A stretch of 42,298 bases of DNA from Calothrix sp. HK-06 (GCF_001904745.1 NZ_MRCD01000055.1:13119-55416); one strand, 5' to 3'. Counted from the first letter of the stretch, positions 1 to 7,410 are shown. The notes: generated by a model not told the origin, from the sequence alone. Made by a program: numbers and translations.

Positions 1-297
1 GGTATTTTAGAATCACCCGTTTCAACGATATCAGCATTACCTACAATTAACTCACCATGATGATGGTCTAAAATTTGGCGCCGGACTTTCAGTTGAATAT
101 CCTTGCCAAAATAATCCATATATATAAAGTCAATACCACCATCCATAAATCCAAAGCTATTTGCCGGACTTACCACTGCGTCACATTCAACATCTAGTAT
201 CGAACCATGATGTACCGTTACAAAATCGTGCGTCACCACAATATTGAGTCCAAGCATCTGCCTGTGAGGATTTTACCGCACAAAGAATAAGACGCAT
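1..297 (-). pseudogene. Macro-domain protein, 5' part, frameshifted, runs off left edge
   Basis: Read on the minus strand, an ATG at 297 opens MRLILCAVKSSQADAWTQY, a typical start of short cyanobacterial macro-domain proteins. This frame ends at a stop soon after. The family sequence continues one frame over: HDFVTVHHGSILDVECDAVV, then SPANSFGFMDGGID, the ADP-ribose-binding signature of macro domains. A single extra base near 231 accounts for the shift. The downstream frame has its own ATG at 257, but starting there drops the first beta strand. The frame stays open to position 1, so the C-terminus lies outside the window. Macro domains bind or hydrolyse ADP-ribose derivatives; the substrate is not deducible here. 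A sequencing error could also explain the shift. Confidence 0.75.
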
Positions 298-503
298 AGG
301 TTTTCTGATGATACTATCTCATTTTACAACGTGCTATCCAACTTTAGTATGGGTGCCTTCCTCAATAAAAAGTGTGGTTTCAATTCAAGCTTTATTACGA
401 TGCATCAAAGCAGGCAAAATTCCTACTATATATTCATGAAAGCGAGCAGCGAATCAGCTAGCGAACGGTTTCACACTTAAACAATAAACTTGAGGATAAA
501 GTA

Positions 504-746
504 ATGAATAACGAACTTAATGCAATTGAACTATCAAACGACGAACTCGACACTGTAGCTGGTGGTTTGGCAATAACTTTAGGTGATGTAGGTGGTTTTG
601 CATCAGATGCATCTAATAGCTACTCTCTAAAACAGCTCCAAGTTGGTCAACAAACATTTGCTGGCCCAACTGGTAGTGGCACAGCTTCTGTAACAAACCT
701 TACAAATATCTTTAGCACCGCTGGTCAAGCTATTGCTATTAAATAA
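504..746 (+). CDS. GG-leader bacteriocin-like precursor peptide (80 aa)
   Basis: The N-terminus is a double-glycine leader: ELSNDELDTVAGG at residues 9-21 matches the consensus of leaders cut after GG by peptidase-containing ABC transporters. The predicted core is about 59 residues, rich in Gly, Ser, Thr and Ala, with no cysteine, so no lanthipeptide-type rings are expected. A GAGGA ribosome-binding site lies 7 bases before the ATG, and a terminator-like hairpin follows at 796-827, so this looks like a single-gene transcript. The overall look resembles the small GG-leader bacteriocin-like families of Nostocales. No modifying enzyme or dedicated transporter is adjacent. A bacteriocin role is inferred from the leader only; a secreted signal or structural peptide is also possible. 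Confidence 0.8.
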   Translation: MNNELNAIELSNDELDTVAGGLAITLGDVGGFASDASNSYSLKQLQVGQQTFAGPTGSGTASVTNLTNIFSTAGQAIAIK

Positions 747-795
747 TCTTAATTTATAAGTCTTTTCAAACCCAATCACACTTTAGTTATTCTAT

Positions 796-827
796 ACGGC
801 GCCAGTAGTCAGTGGCACCGTTTTTAT
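796..827 (+). terminator. Terminator-like hairpin after the GG-leader peptide
   Basis: ACGGCGCCA pairs with TGGCACCGT across an 8-base loop and is followed by a T-rich run (TTTTTATT). One C-A mismatch lies in the stem, exactly where the left arm carries the GGCGCC word. Confidence 0.65.
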
Positions 828-875
828 TCGTGTGCCTTCGAGATTAGTATTAGAATTTGCTGTTAACAACAAACT

Positions 876-921
876 CAAAAACCCAGCCGTGATGACTGAG
901 TTTTAGGTAGGGTATATCCCC
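876..921 (+). repeat. Two-hairpin element, copy A (upstream of the MpaB-type gene)
   Basis: AAACCCAG (879-886) faces CTGAGTTT (896-903) over a 9-base loop, with one mismatch. A second small hairpin, GGGTATATCCC, follows within a few bases. The same arrangement recurs at 1953-1998 with conserved stems and a different loop, so it is a repeated structured element and not chance. Confidence 0.6.
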
Positions 922-946
922 TTAGTTATTTATAAAGATAATTTAT

Positions 947-1909
947 ATGCGTTTTGATGATAATTACTACACCTGGCAGTTATCAATTTCGGAAAACTTA
1001 TTTTCTAATTTTTGGCTTAAAATATGCCATGTGATGTACTTTGAATCAACAATGCTTGGAAATCGCTTTCAAAACCTGCACCGTATTCAGCAACTCGACC
1101 CAGTAAAAGATCACTGTGAGATTTATCACATCATGACAGGGTACGAATTTCCTTGGGACATGATACGTTCCCTCGAAGTCGCTTTAATGCGAACATTCTG
1201 TGTCCCTAGCATCGCTAAATTGCTTGATAAAACAGGAGAATTTCGTTATCGACCACAAAAGCGCTACGACGATACAGCAATTCTTACTGTTGAAATTGGT
1301 AAATGGGGTTATGATAGTGACCGAGGTCATCAAGCAATTAACCGCATGAATGAAATTCACGGACGTTTCAAAATAGCTAACGAAGATTTTCTATATGTGC
1401 TTTCGACATTTATCTATGACCCTATTCGTTGGAACGTGCGTTTTGGTTGGCGCCGAATGTGTGAACAAGAGATATTAGCAGCGTTTTATTTTTGGCGTGA
1501 AGTAGGTTTCAGGATGCATATCCAAGATATTCCAGAAACATATGAAGAGTTTGAACACTATAACCTTGAATACGAACGTCAGAATTTTTGCTACTCAGAA
1601 GCTAACCGTCGAATTGGAGAAGCAACACGCGATTTATTTTTGAGTTGGTACCCAAAATTTCTGCATTATCCCTTGGTGCCTGTTATTAATGCCTTACTCG
1701 ATGACGCAATGCTCAAAGCTTTCGGTTTTAAAAAATCACCTAAATATATACAAAACAGCGTAGAAAATATATTGAAACTACGGGGTAAATTACTGCACTT
1801 ATTTCCACCTCGCTCTAGACCAGATTTTTATATAGACTCACCAATACGCAGCTATCCCAATGGTTATGAAATCGAAAATGTAGGCGCCGTAAAAACCCAA
1901 TCTGAATAA
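947..1909 (+). CDS. MpaB/Lcp-type oxygenase family protein (DUF2236-like)
   Basis: This 320-residue protein resembles the oxygenase MpaB family, which includes heme-dependent rubber oxygenase (Lcp) and fungal MpaB. Recognisable blocks are MTGYEFPWDMIRSLEVAL (about residues 63-80), the KWGYDSDRGHQAINRMNEIHG stretch (about 118-138) with its histidines, and FLYVLSTFIYDPIRWN (about 148-163). In the family such His and Arg/Lys residues surround a b-type heme; I infer the same here but cannot assign the ligand. No signal peptide is obvious. The substrate is unknown. The start is the first ATG of the frame; the ribosome-binding site is weak. The gene stands alone between two copies of the two-hairpin repeat. 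Family call is fairly sure, function is not. Confidence 0.75.
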   Translation: MRFDDNYYTWQLSISENLFSNFWLKICHVMYFESTMLGNRFQNLHRIQQLDPVKDHCEIYHIMTGYEFPWDMIRSLEVALMRTFCVPSIAKLLDKTGEFRYRPQKRYDDTAILTVEIGKWGYDSDRGHQAINRMNEIHGRFKIANEDFLYVLSTFIYDPIRWNVRFGWRRMCEQEILAAFYFWREVGFRMHIQDIPETYEEFEHYNLEYERQNFCYSEANRRIGEATRDLFLSWYPKFLHYPLVPVINALLDDAMLKAFGFKKSPKYIQNSVENILKLRGKLLHLFPPRSRPDFYIDSPIRSYPNGYEIENVGAVKTQSE

Positions 1910-1952
1910 AATAATTAATGAGTGCATAGCCACAGTGTTTATGACAGAAACA

Positions 1953-1998
1953 CAAAAACCCAGTTATTAAGACTGGGTTTAAGCTGGGGTATGTCCCC
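1953..1998 (+). repeat. Two-hairpin element, copy B (downstream of the MpaB-type gene)
   Basis: Here the stem is perfect: AAACCCAG (1956-1963) with CTGGGTTT (1973-1980), 9-base loop, then a second hairpin GGGGTATGTCCCC. It lies about 45 bases after the MpaB-type stop codon, in direct orientation to copy A, and could act as its terminator or be a small RNA end. Confidence 0.6.
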
Positions 1999-2192
1999 GT
2001 ACTTTACTTATATAGATTCGATATAGCTTTTTGTATATTATTTACTACCCAAGCACATCTGGCGATTTCGGAAAAACCCATCCCGAATTTCCAAAGAAAA
2101 TAACTTGTTGGTTGCTGCTCTGAAAAATGATTGCTCCCAAGAGGCGCCAATCATTGAGATAATACGATTGGTTTACAGGTAAGCGCGAACAG

Positions 2193-2681
2193 ATGAACTC
2201 GGTAAATTATTGGCTAATGAAGTCAGAACCAGACGTATACAGCATTTTTGACCTTGAACGACAGGGTGAAACTATCTGGGACGGTGTTCGTAATTACCAA
2301 GCACGTAATTTTCTACGGCAAATGCAAGAGGGAGACTTAGCTTTTTTCTATCACTCAAATACAAATCCCCCTGGTATCGTTGGATTAATGCGTGTCGTTA
2401 AAGCGGAAGTTGCAGACCCAAGTCAGTTTGACCCAGAAAGCGACTACTACGACCCAAAATCAACTCCCCATTCTCCGCGCTGGCAAACAGTCATGTTAGA
2501 GTTCGTTGAGACTTTCCCTAACTTAATCTCACTTTCACAACTCCGCTCTAAGTTTACCCCAGAGCAACTAATGGTAGTAAAACAAGGAAATCGCTTATCG
2601 GTAATGCCAGTTTTTGCAGAAGTTGCTGAAAGAATTCTGGAAATGAAAATTGGCAACAGATACAATGGATGTAACAGATAA
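2193..2681 (+). CDS. EVE-domain protein (THYN1-like)
   Basis: The protein is a nearly bare EVE domain of 162 residues. Family marks are NYWLMKSEPDVYSI at the start, TIWDGVRNYQARNFLR (about residues 28-43), GDLAFFYHSN (about 47-56) and the YYDPKS...PRWQ segment. EVE domains are PUA-like folds that bind modified bases in nucleic acid. Stand-alone bacterial members are widespread and linked by context to RNA or modified-DNA recognition; the ligand here is unknown. The ATG at 2193 fits the family start within three residues. The last residues (about IGNRYNGCNR) are encoded by a 3 x 9-bp repeat, so the C-terminus has been extended or replaced by the repeat element. Confidence 0.88.
   Translation: MNSVNYWLMKSEPDVYSIFDLERQGETIWDGVRNYQARNFLRQMQEGDLAFFYHSNTNPPGIVGLMRVVKAEVADPSQFDPESDYYDPKSTPHSPRWQTVMLEFVETFPNLISLSQLRSKFTPEQLMVVKQGNRLSVMPVFAEVAERILEMKIGNRYNGCNR
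2652..2681 (+). repeat. 3 x 9-bp tandem element (degenerate) over the EVE stop codon
   Basis: Three degenerate copies of a 9-mer (GCAACAGAT, ACAATGGAT, GTAACAGAT) end the EVE gene and lead straight into its TAA. The consensus at other sites in the window is GCAACGGAT/GTAACGGAT. Confidence 0.6.
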
Positions 2682-2755
2682 TTTATTGGTTTTAACACAA
2701 CCTATTGGTGTATTTCTTCTCCTCTGTGCCCTCCCTGCCTCTGTGGTAAAAAATA

Positions 2756-2786
2756 TATCCGTTACATCCGTTTATAATCCGTTGCC
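2756..2786 (-). repeat. 3 x 9-bp tandem element, inverted relative to the one at 2652
   Basis: On the plus strand this reads TATCCGTTACATCCG then TTTATAATCCGTTGCC. It is the reverse complement of the element at 2652-2681, about 75 bases away, so the transcript after the EVE gene could fold into a long stem. The stretch between contains a CTCTGTGCC...CTCTGTGGTA repeat also seen near 5563-5590 and 28001-28018. Confidence 0.6.
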
Positions 2787-2854
2787 AGACTTGTCTACCT
2801 TAGCCTACAAAGCACTATCATGAATGTTATGTAAAATTATTCATTATTCATTTT

Positions 2855-4213
2855 ATGCTCCAAGCAACTAAAAAACGCTTACCACCAGGGCCACGCGGAT
2901 ACCTATTTTTCAATGCAACAGAAATTAAAAACGACCCTATTGGTTTCTACAACCAGGTTTGGCGCCAATACGGGGATATCGTCTACTTACCAATTTTGCC
3001 TAATTACAATTTTTTCCTTGCGGCACATCCTGATTATGTAGAACACATGCTCGGTACGCATCAAGAGCGTTATGCGAAACCAGATTTAATTAAAAAGCCA
3101 TTTAGTTTATTGATGGGTCAGGGTCTTGTAGTTAGTGAAGGAGATTATTGGCTTAAGCATCGGCGCCTGATGCAACCAGTATTTCATCAAAAGTATATAG
3201 AAAGTCTTTTTTCTACAATGTTGAGTTGTACTGAGTCTTTAGTTCAACAATGGGAGAAAAAACCAGATGGTGAAGTCATTGATATAGCTACTGCAATGAT
3301 GCCTTTAACGTTAAAAATTGCTGGGTTAACTTTGTTTAGTACAGATATCAGTGATGAAGAAAGCGTTTTTGGAAAGGCTTTTCGTACTGGGTTTGAATTT
3401 ATCAGCTATAAGATGAATAACTTGCCGACAGAACCAATGTGGGCGCCAACTCCTAGAAATCTTCGTTTCCGTCAAGCTCTTCAGACTTTAAATGATTTAG
3501 TTTTCGATATCATTAATAAGAGGCGCCAGAATCCCATAGATAATCACGACTTACTATCATTGCTGCTAGATGCACAAGATGAAGTGACTGGGGAAGGGAT
3601 GACTGATAAGCAATTACGAGATGAAGTAATTACTTTACTCGTTGCAGGACATGAAACAGTATCTTCTGCCTTATCTTGGACTTGGTATATTCTAGGACAA
3701 CATCCCGATATAGGCGCCAATCTTCTTCTGGAATTACAAGCAGTTCTCAATGGCAGCAGTGTTACATACGATAAATTGCCGCAACTTCAATATACTCGTA
3801 GAATAATAGATGAAACGTTACGTCTTTACCCACCTGCTTGGGGAATGCCGAGGATAGCATTAGAAGATGATGAAATAAAGGGTTACTTCATTCCCAAAGG
3901 TTCAACTATTAACATTTGTCAGTATATAGTTCATCGTCACCCGGAATTTTGGGATAACCCAGAAAAATTTGACCCAGACAATTTTTTACCGTCCAAGGTC
4001 AGCCGAAGACCAAAATTTGCTTACTTTCCCTTTGGCGCCGGACAAAGAATCTGTATCGGTAAGAGTTTCGCTCTGATGGAAGCTACAATCATTTTGGCAT
4101 CTATATTCCAGCGTTTCAGGCTAGAATTAGTACCACAACAAATTGAACTAGACCCGACCTTTACCCTGCGTCCAAAAAATGGCGTTAAGGTTAAATTGTG
4201 GAAAAGAAGTTAA
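2855..4213 (+). CDS. Cytochrome P450
   Basis: Full-length soluble-type P450 of 452 residues. Visible motifs: proline-rich start LPPGPRG (residues 9-15), I-helix oxygen-activation motif AGHET (264-268), K-helix ETLR (320-323, the ExxR pair), and heme loop FGAGQRICIG with the thiolate ligand Cys400. Length and N-terminus resemble cyanobacterial and CYP4/CYP102-like fatty-acid hydroxylase groups, but the substrate cannot be read from sequence. No redox partner is fused or adjacent. The gene holds six GGCGCC words, translated as WRQ, RRL, WAP, RRQ, IGA and FGA, so all three codon phases are used. Its 3' end occurs again, decayed, at 4859-4939 directly before a TetR gene. This suggests the P450 and TetR genes were once adjacent. 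Confidence 0.93.
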   Translation: MLQATKKRLPPGPRGYLFFNATEIKNDPIGFYNQVWRQYGDIVYLPILPNYNFFLAAHPDYVEHMLGTHQERYAKPDLIKKPFSLLMGQGLVVSEGDYWLKHRRLMQPVFHQKYIESLFSTMLSCTESLVQQWEKKPDGEVIDIATAMMPLTLKIAGLTLFSTDISDEESVFGKAFRTGFEFISYKMNNLPTEPMWAPTPRNLRFRQALQTLNDLVFDIINKRRQNPIDNHDLLSLLLDAQDEVTGEGMTDKQLRDEVITLLVAGHETVSSALSWTWYILGQHPDIGANLLLELQAVLNGSSVTYDKLPQLQYTRRIIDETLRLYPPAWGMPRIALEDDEIKGYFIPKGSTINICQYIVHRHPEFWDNPEKFDPDNFLPSKVSRRPKFAYFPFGAGQRICIGKSFALMEATIILASIFQRFRLELVPQQIELDPTFTLRPKNGVKVKLWKRS

Positions 4214-4231
4214 TTAAGAATGCAAAAACTA

Positions 4232-4263
4232 TCTTGTGGGATGGGTGTCCGCGCGCGAGTCCC
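4232..4263 (+). repeat. Degenerate CTTGTGG-type hairpin repeat after P450
   Basis: It begins TCTTGTGGGATGGGTGTCC and runs into a GCGCGCG tract and GAGTCCC. It is a diverged copy of the hairpin repeats at 11476, 27941 and 34417. It starts where the sequence stops matching the TetR start, so it marks a rearrangement edge. Confidence 0.45.
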
Positions 4264-4350
4264 TTATAATGTGAAAAAAATAGGCAAACTTTAATGCTGT
4301 GGTTTGTCAAGCTATAATTAATTTGCTAAAGTTACAGTTCTGTTAGGCTT

Positions 4351-4551
4351 ATGATGACACTTGAGCAGATAGAATCAGCAATACTTCAACTCTCGCCTGA
4401 TGAGTTTGAAAAACTTATGAAATGGTTTGCTGATTTAGACTATCAACGGTGGGACGAGCAATTGGAAAAAGATGCTGCTGATGGTAAATTAGAAGCTCTG
4501 GCTGCTGAGGCGATAGCTGAATTTGAGACAGGACACTGTAGAGAAATGTAA
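4351..4551 (+). CDS. Antitoxin-like small protein of a RelE/ParE-type module
   Basis: This 66-residue acidic protein (LEQIESAILQLSPDEFEKLM, then LDYQRWDEQLEKDAADG) has the composition and pattern of small cyanobacterial antitoxins encoded before RelE/ParE-like toxins. Such antitoxins bind and neutralise the toxin and often repress their own operon. Its TAA stop overlaps the ATG of the toxin frame (TAATG, one base shared), the usual translational coupling. The frame has two adjacent ATGs; either may start it. Everything needed in the antitoxin seems intact, while the partner has an early stop. The function is inferred from context and pattern, not from a catalytic motif. Confidence 0.75.
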   Translation: MMTLEQIESAILQLSPDEFEKLMKWFADLDYQRWDEQLEKDAADGKLEALAAEAIAEFETGHCREM

Positions 4552-4808
4552 TGCACTAGACAACTCGTCGCTTTTGGGAATGCTATAACGTCTTGCCTGA
4601 AGAGGTACAACGAACAGCCGATGAATGCTATGAATTACTAAAAGTCGATCCATCTCATCCATCATTACACTTCAAAAAAGTTGGTAAAAACTATTGGTCA
4701 GTAAGAGCAGGATTAAACTATAGAGCATTGGGAGTGGAGGTTGAAAAAGGCATTTCATGGTTTTGGATTGGCACACACGCAGAATATGATAAGCTGATTG
4801 GAAAGTAG
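4551..4808 (+). pseudogene. RelE/ParE-family toxin, stop codon at position 3
   Basis: From the coupled ATG at 4551 the frame reads M-H-stop-T-T-R-R-F-W-E-C-Y-N, then stays open to 4808. The residues after the stop are a good RelE/ParE-like fold: LPEEVQRTADECYELLKVDP, HPSLHFKKVGKNYWSVRAG, LNYRALGVE and SWFWIGTHAEYDKLIGK. Relatives usually begin with Met, one or two residues, then a Lys/Arg/Gln before TT. A single C-to-T change of CAG to TAG at 4557-4559 explains the stop. A TTG at 4593 could start a 71-residue N-terminally shortened product, but it lacks the first helix and has no convincing ribosome-binding site. Such toxins normally cleave mRNA or block gyrase; here activity is probably lost. 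Amber read-through cannot be excluded. Confidence 0.8.
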
Positions 4809-4858
4809 CGTAACAATTTAACACTATTTTTCAATTTAATCACACGCGATATTAACTC

Positions 4859-4939
4859 TAGGTCAATCAAAAACCAAAACTTGCTTACTTTGCTTTTGGC
4901 GCCGGACAAAGAATCGTTAAAGAGTGGATAAGAAGCTAA
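4859..4939 (+). pseudogene. Relic of a second P450 3' end
   Basis: The frame gives KPKLAYFAFGAGQRI then VKEWIRS and TAA. The intact P450 has RPKFAYFPFGAGQRI at the heme loop and VKLWKRS at its end, so this is the same 3' region with an internal deletion of roughly 40 codons that removes the heme cysteine. The DNA match runs from GGTCA at about 4861 through the stop and the following TTAAGAATGCAAAA, which in copy one lies directly after the P450 stop (to about 4228). GGCGCC is preserved in both copies. Confidence 0.85.
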
Positions 4940-4945
4940 TTAAGA

Positions 4946-5545
4946 ATGCAAAAGCTCGATGCGGCAAAACGAGAAGCAATATTAAATGCAGCAAAAAAGC
5001 GTCTTCGCCAATATGGTATCCAAAAAACAACAATGCAAGAAATTGCTAAGGATGTCGGGATTGCCGTGGGGACGCTTTATCTGTATTTTAAGAACAAAGA
5101 TGATATTTTGATTGCAAGTGCTGAAAGTTATGCTCAAAAACATATAGCTGATGCGTTTGAGATTTTAAATTCACAAATTTCTCCAAGCGAAAAACTTAAA
5201 GCTTATATTGTTAACCGCTTTCGTGCGGCATTAGATACACGTCAAAGTACCTCTCATGCTGCTGAACTCGCGCGCGCGGTAATTCGACTTAAGCCAGAGT
5301 TACTCAAAGAACAAACTAATTGGATGAGGGAGAATTTAAATAAAATTATACAATCCGGGATTGATAGGAATTTGTTTTATATAGATAATATTGATCAAGA
5401 TATAGAGGTTTTTTTATATTCTATTGCTTTCTTTTTTCCTGTTGCGACTACTGAAAGGTATTATGAACCTGAAGAGGAAAAGTTGTGTATGGTTGTTGAT
5501 TGGTTTATTAAGCAGTGGTCTTGGCAACGGATTGAACGGATGTAA
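4946..5545 (+). CDS. TetR/AcrR-family transcriptional regulator
   Basis: The 199-residue protein starts with a standard TetR DNA-binding domain: REAILNAAKKRLRQYGIQKT (about residues 9-28), TMQEIAKDVGIAVGTLYLYF (about 29-48, the helix-turn-helix) and KNKDDIL. The remaining helical part is the ligand and dimer domain, unlike any group I can name. Because a decayed P450 end lies directly before it, and the intact P450 end is followed by the same TTAAGAATGCAAAA that forms this gene's start, it was probably once co-transcribed with the P450. It may have regulated it. The final residues WQRIERM and the stop fall in a 3 x 9-bp repeat, so the native C-terminus may have been altered. Confidence 0.88.
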   Translation: MQKLDAAKREAILNAAKKRLRQYGIQKTTMQEIAKDVGIAVGTLYLYFKNKDDILIASAESYAQKHIADAFEILNSQISPSEKLKAYIVNRFRAALDTRQSTSHAAELARAVIRLKPELLKEQTNWMRENLNKIIQSGIDRNLFYIDNIDQDIEVFLYSIAFFFPVATTERYYEPEEEKLCMVVDWFIKQWSWQRIERM

Positions 5546-5550
5546 CGGAT
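5523..5550 (+). repeat. 3 x 9-bp tandem element over the TetR stop codon
   Basis: GGCAACGGAT, TGAACGGAT, GTAACGGAT in direct order; the TAA of the TetR gene is inside the third copy. A CTTTGTGTGC...GTCTGTGGTA repeat follows. The rest of 5551-5746 shows no convincing gene. Confidence 0.65.
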
Positions 5551-5746
5551 GATTTATTCTCTTCTTTGTGTGCTTTGTGCGTCTGTGGTAATTATTATTA
5601 TTTTAGGATATTATATTTTAAAATATTTGGCACGGGCGCGCGCTGCTACACCATGATGTTACAGCACTCTATCTATGTACCTTTAGAAAGAGATTTGTAT
5701 AAATTGATTTTGGTCTATCATAATAATTGCATAATTGATGATTATT

Positions 5747-6643
5747 CTATGAGTAAAAGCTTTCACGTTCTCTAAACCACTGTAAGCGCGCGTTTAATCG
5801 TTCCAAGCTTTTAGGGTCATGTTGTCCGATAATATAATTCCAAAGCACAGTCTGAAATGTTCGTGCTTCAACAAAGAAATCTAACAATTCTTCATCTATA
5901 TTTGTACCGTATCCTCTAAGTGCAGCATTCGCTTGTTCTATCTCAGTGCGAAACACGCACGCACGTGCAATTATACAAGCTAAGTCCCAAGTAACTGGGC
6001 CAATAAATGTGTCTTCCCAATCTGCCCATAGTACTCCGCAAGTTGTATTTAGAACATTGGAAAAATTAGCATCTCCATGAAGCGGTTGCATCGGCGCCTG
6101 AATTTGTTTAGTATTCAATCTTTGACAAATACTAGTTAACATATCAGCATCGTTACCAGAAAATCCTTCTTGCTTTATAAGTCCTAGAAGTATACGCTGT
6201 GATTCTTGAAAGGGGTCAAGAATAGATAGTTCACCCTGAAAATTACTTAGTACTTCGTGACAATGATGTAGTGTACGACCTGCAATAAATGGGTCAACTG
6301 GTTCTTTGACGACTTCTACAAATTCCCAAAAACTTAGTATTAACCCGTTATGCTCGTAAGTACCAGGTGGTAATTGTGTTGAAGGAGGTATTATGGGGGC
6401 GCCGTTTTCTGCTAAATATGTACTAACTGCTACTTCGCGTTTTAACCATGCATCACCTTTGCGAACTGTACCTGTTGTCGTCGCAACTCTTGCCACAACT
6501 GAAGTAGGGTGCAGGTGTATGAGTACATTACTTTGATTGCTTAGAATAATTGGTTTGTCGAATGTAATACTATTATTCTCAGCTATTTCACAAGCTGCAC
6601 GTACAGCTTCTTGTAAAAGAGGATTTTTTTCTATATCAATCAT
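5747..6643 (-). CDS. Aminoglycoside-phosphotransferase-like (APH) kinase
   Basis: A 298-residue member of the APH/choline kinase fold family. The catalytic loop is HGDANFSN (residues 189-196, Asp191 as base and Asn196 for metal), followed by the metal-binding WADWED (206-211, Asp208) and GPVTWDLACI. The family transfers phosphate from ATP to small molecules such as aminoglycosides, choline, homoserine or sugars. Nothing here fixes the substrate, and a resistance role should not be assumed. The start ATG is the first in frame; the ribosome-binding site is weak. It is the last of a run of minus-strand genes but is separated from its upstream neighbour by a 28-bp palindrome, so it is probably transcribed alone. 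Confidence 0.85.
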   Translation of the reverse strand: MIDIEKNPLLQEAVRAACEIAENNSITFDKPIILSNQSNVLIHLHPTSVVARVATTTGTVRKGDAWLKREVAVSTYLAENGAPIIPPSTQLPPGTYEHNGLILSFWEFVEVVKEPVDPFIAGRTLHHCHEVLSNFQGELSILDPFQESQRILLGLIKQEGFSGNDADMLTSICQRLNTKQIQAPMQPLHGDANFSNVLNTTCGVLWADWEDTFIGPVTWDLACIIARACVFRTEIEQANAALRGYGTNIDEELLDFFVEARTFQTVLWNYIIGQHDPKSLERLNARLQWFRERESFYS

Positions 6644-6682
6644 ATTATAGTAGCCGGATTTATAAAAAATTATATCCGCGCT

Positions 6683-6710
6683 GTAGAAACCGAATTAATT
6701 CGGTCTCTAC
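6683..6710. repeat. 28-bp GTAGA...TCTAC palindrome, copy 1
   Basis: GTAGAAACCGAAT faces ATTCGGTCTCTAC, nearly perfect. It belongs with two equally long palindromes at 7411-7438 and 20523-20550. Confidence 0.7.
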
Positions 6711-6743
6711 GATATGTGTATAATTAATATGTGTGTATTAATT

Positions 6744-7328
6744 TTAAGGTTGTGATTTGACGGCAGCTTGCAACAATTCAATGTCTCGAATTAGCAAAAT
6801 TCCGCTACTTTCAAATTGTACAGTAATCTGAATCTTACATGAGTCCGTTTCTTTCTTGTAATGAGCGCGTGTTTCGTAAAGTTGAAAATCTCCACTTTGA
6901 GTCAGACTCGAAGCTCGGTATGTAGTTGTTGTACCCCATTGCCCTTTTCTTGCAAAACCTAAACAAACTCTAATAGATTTTTCTGTATTTAATGCTCTTG
7001 CGTAAAATCTACAGGCAAGTACACACTCTTGAACGTCTGGTTCCGCAACTTCAAATAAAATTACACTTCGTAACGGTTCTGAAATATTTACTAGCTGCTG
7101 ATTATAACCATCATTATAAGCCTCGATTTGCCACGTTTCACCATTAATTGCAATTCCTCCCTGTGTTACTGTGGAGTCAGCAGTTGTAAAACGGCGAATT
7201 AATGTGAATGGTTCTACTGCTTCTGGAACCCCAAAGCGTTTTTCTAGTTCCTTACCAGCTTCCTCTACTTTAGATGTAACAAATTCTTTCAGGTTGTTTT
7301 TGAGATTGCTAAATAGTTCGTCAAACAT
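6744..7328 (-). CDS. Conserved hypothetical protein (about 194 aa)
   Basis: I do not recognise this protein. From the ATG at 7328 it starts MFDELFSNLKNNLKEFVTSK, an amphipathic and possibly coiled helix to about residue 30. A mixed beta-rich domain follows (TLIRRFTTADSTVTQGG, INGETWQIEAYNDGYNQQLV, CVLACRFYARAL, KIQITVQFESSGILLI). No signal peptide or membrane segment is seen, so it is probably cytoplasmic. The beta part, with alternating polar and hydrophobic residues, could be a carbohydrate-binding-like sandwich, but that is a guess. I chose the ATG at 7328 over the GTG at 7337 because AGGAAG sits at the proper distance from the ATG. A 28-bp palindrome separates it from the next upstream gene. 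Confidence 0.7.
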   Translation of the reverse strand: MFDELFSNLKNNLKEFVTSKVEEAGKELEKRFGVPEAVEPFTLIRRFTTADSTVTQGGIAINGETWQIEAYNDGYNQQLVNISEPLRSVILFEVAEPDVQECVLACRFYARALNTEKSIRVCLGFARKGQWGTTTTYRASSLTQSGDFQLYETRAHYKKETDSCKIQITVQFESSGILLIRDIELLQAAVKSQP

Positions 7329-7410
7329 GGCAAACACTTCCTAATTATATAGATATAGTGTTCCCTTGAAGGGCAAATGACATATCATGCGATGTTTCAT
7401 AAAAAACAAT

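Noticed and set aside
5566-5775. 69-codon plus-strand frame after TetR
   Set aside because: Lies in a repeat (CTTTGTGTGC...CTGTGGTA) and low-complexity AT DNA, overlaps the APH gene end, no ribosome-binding site; composition is not protein-like.
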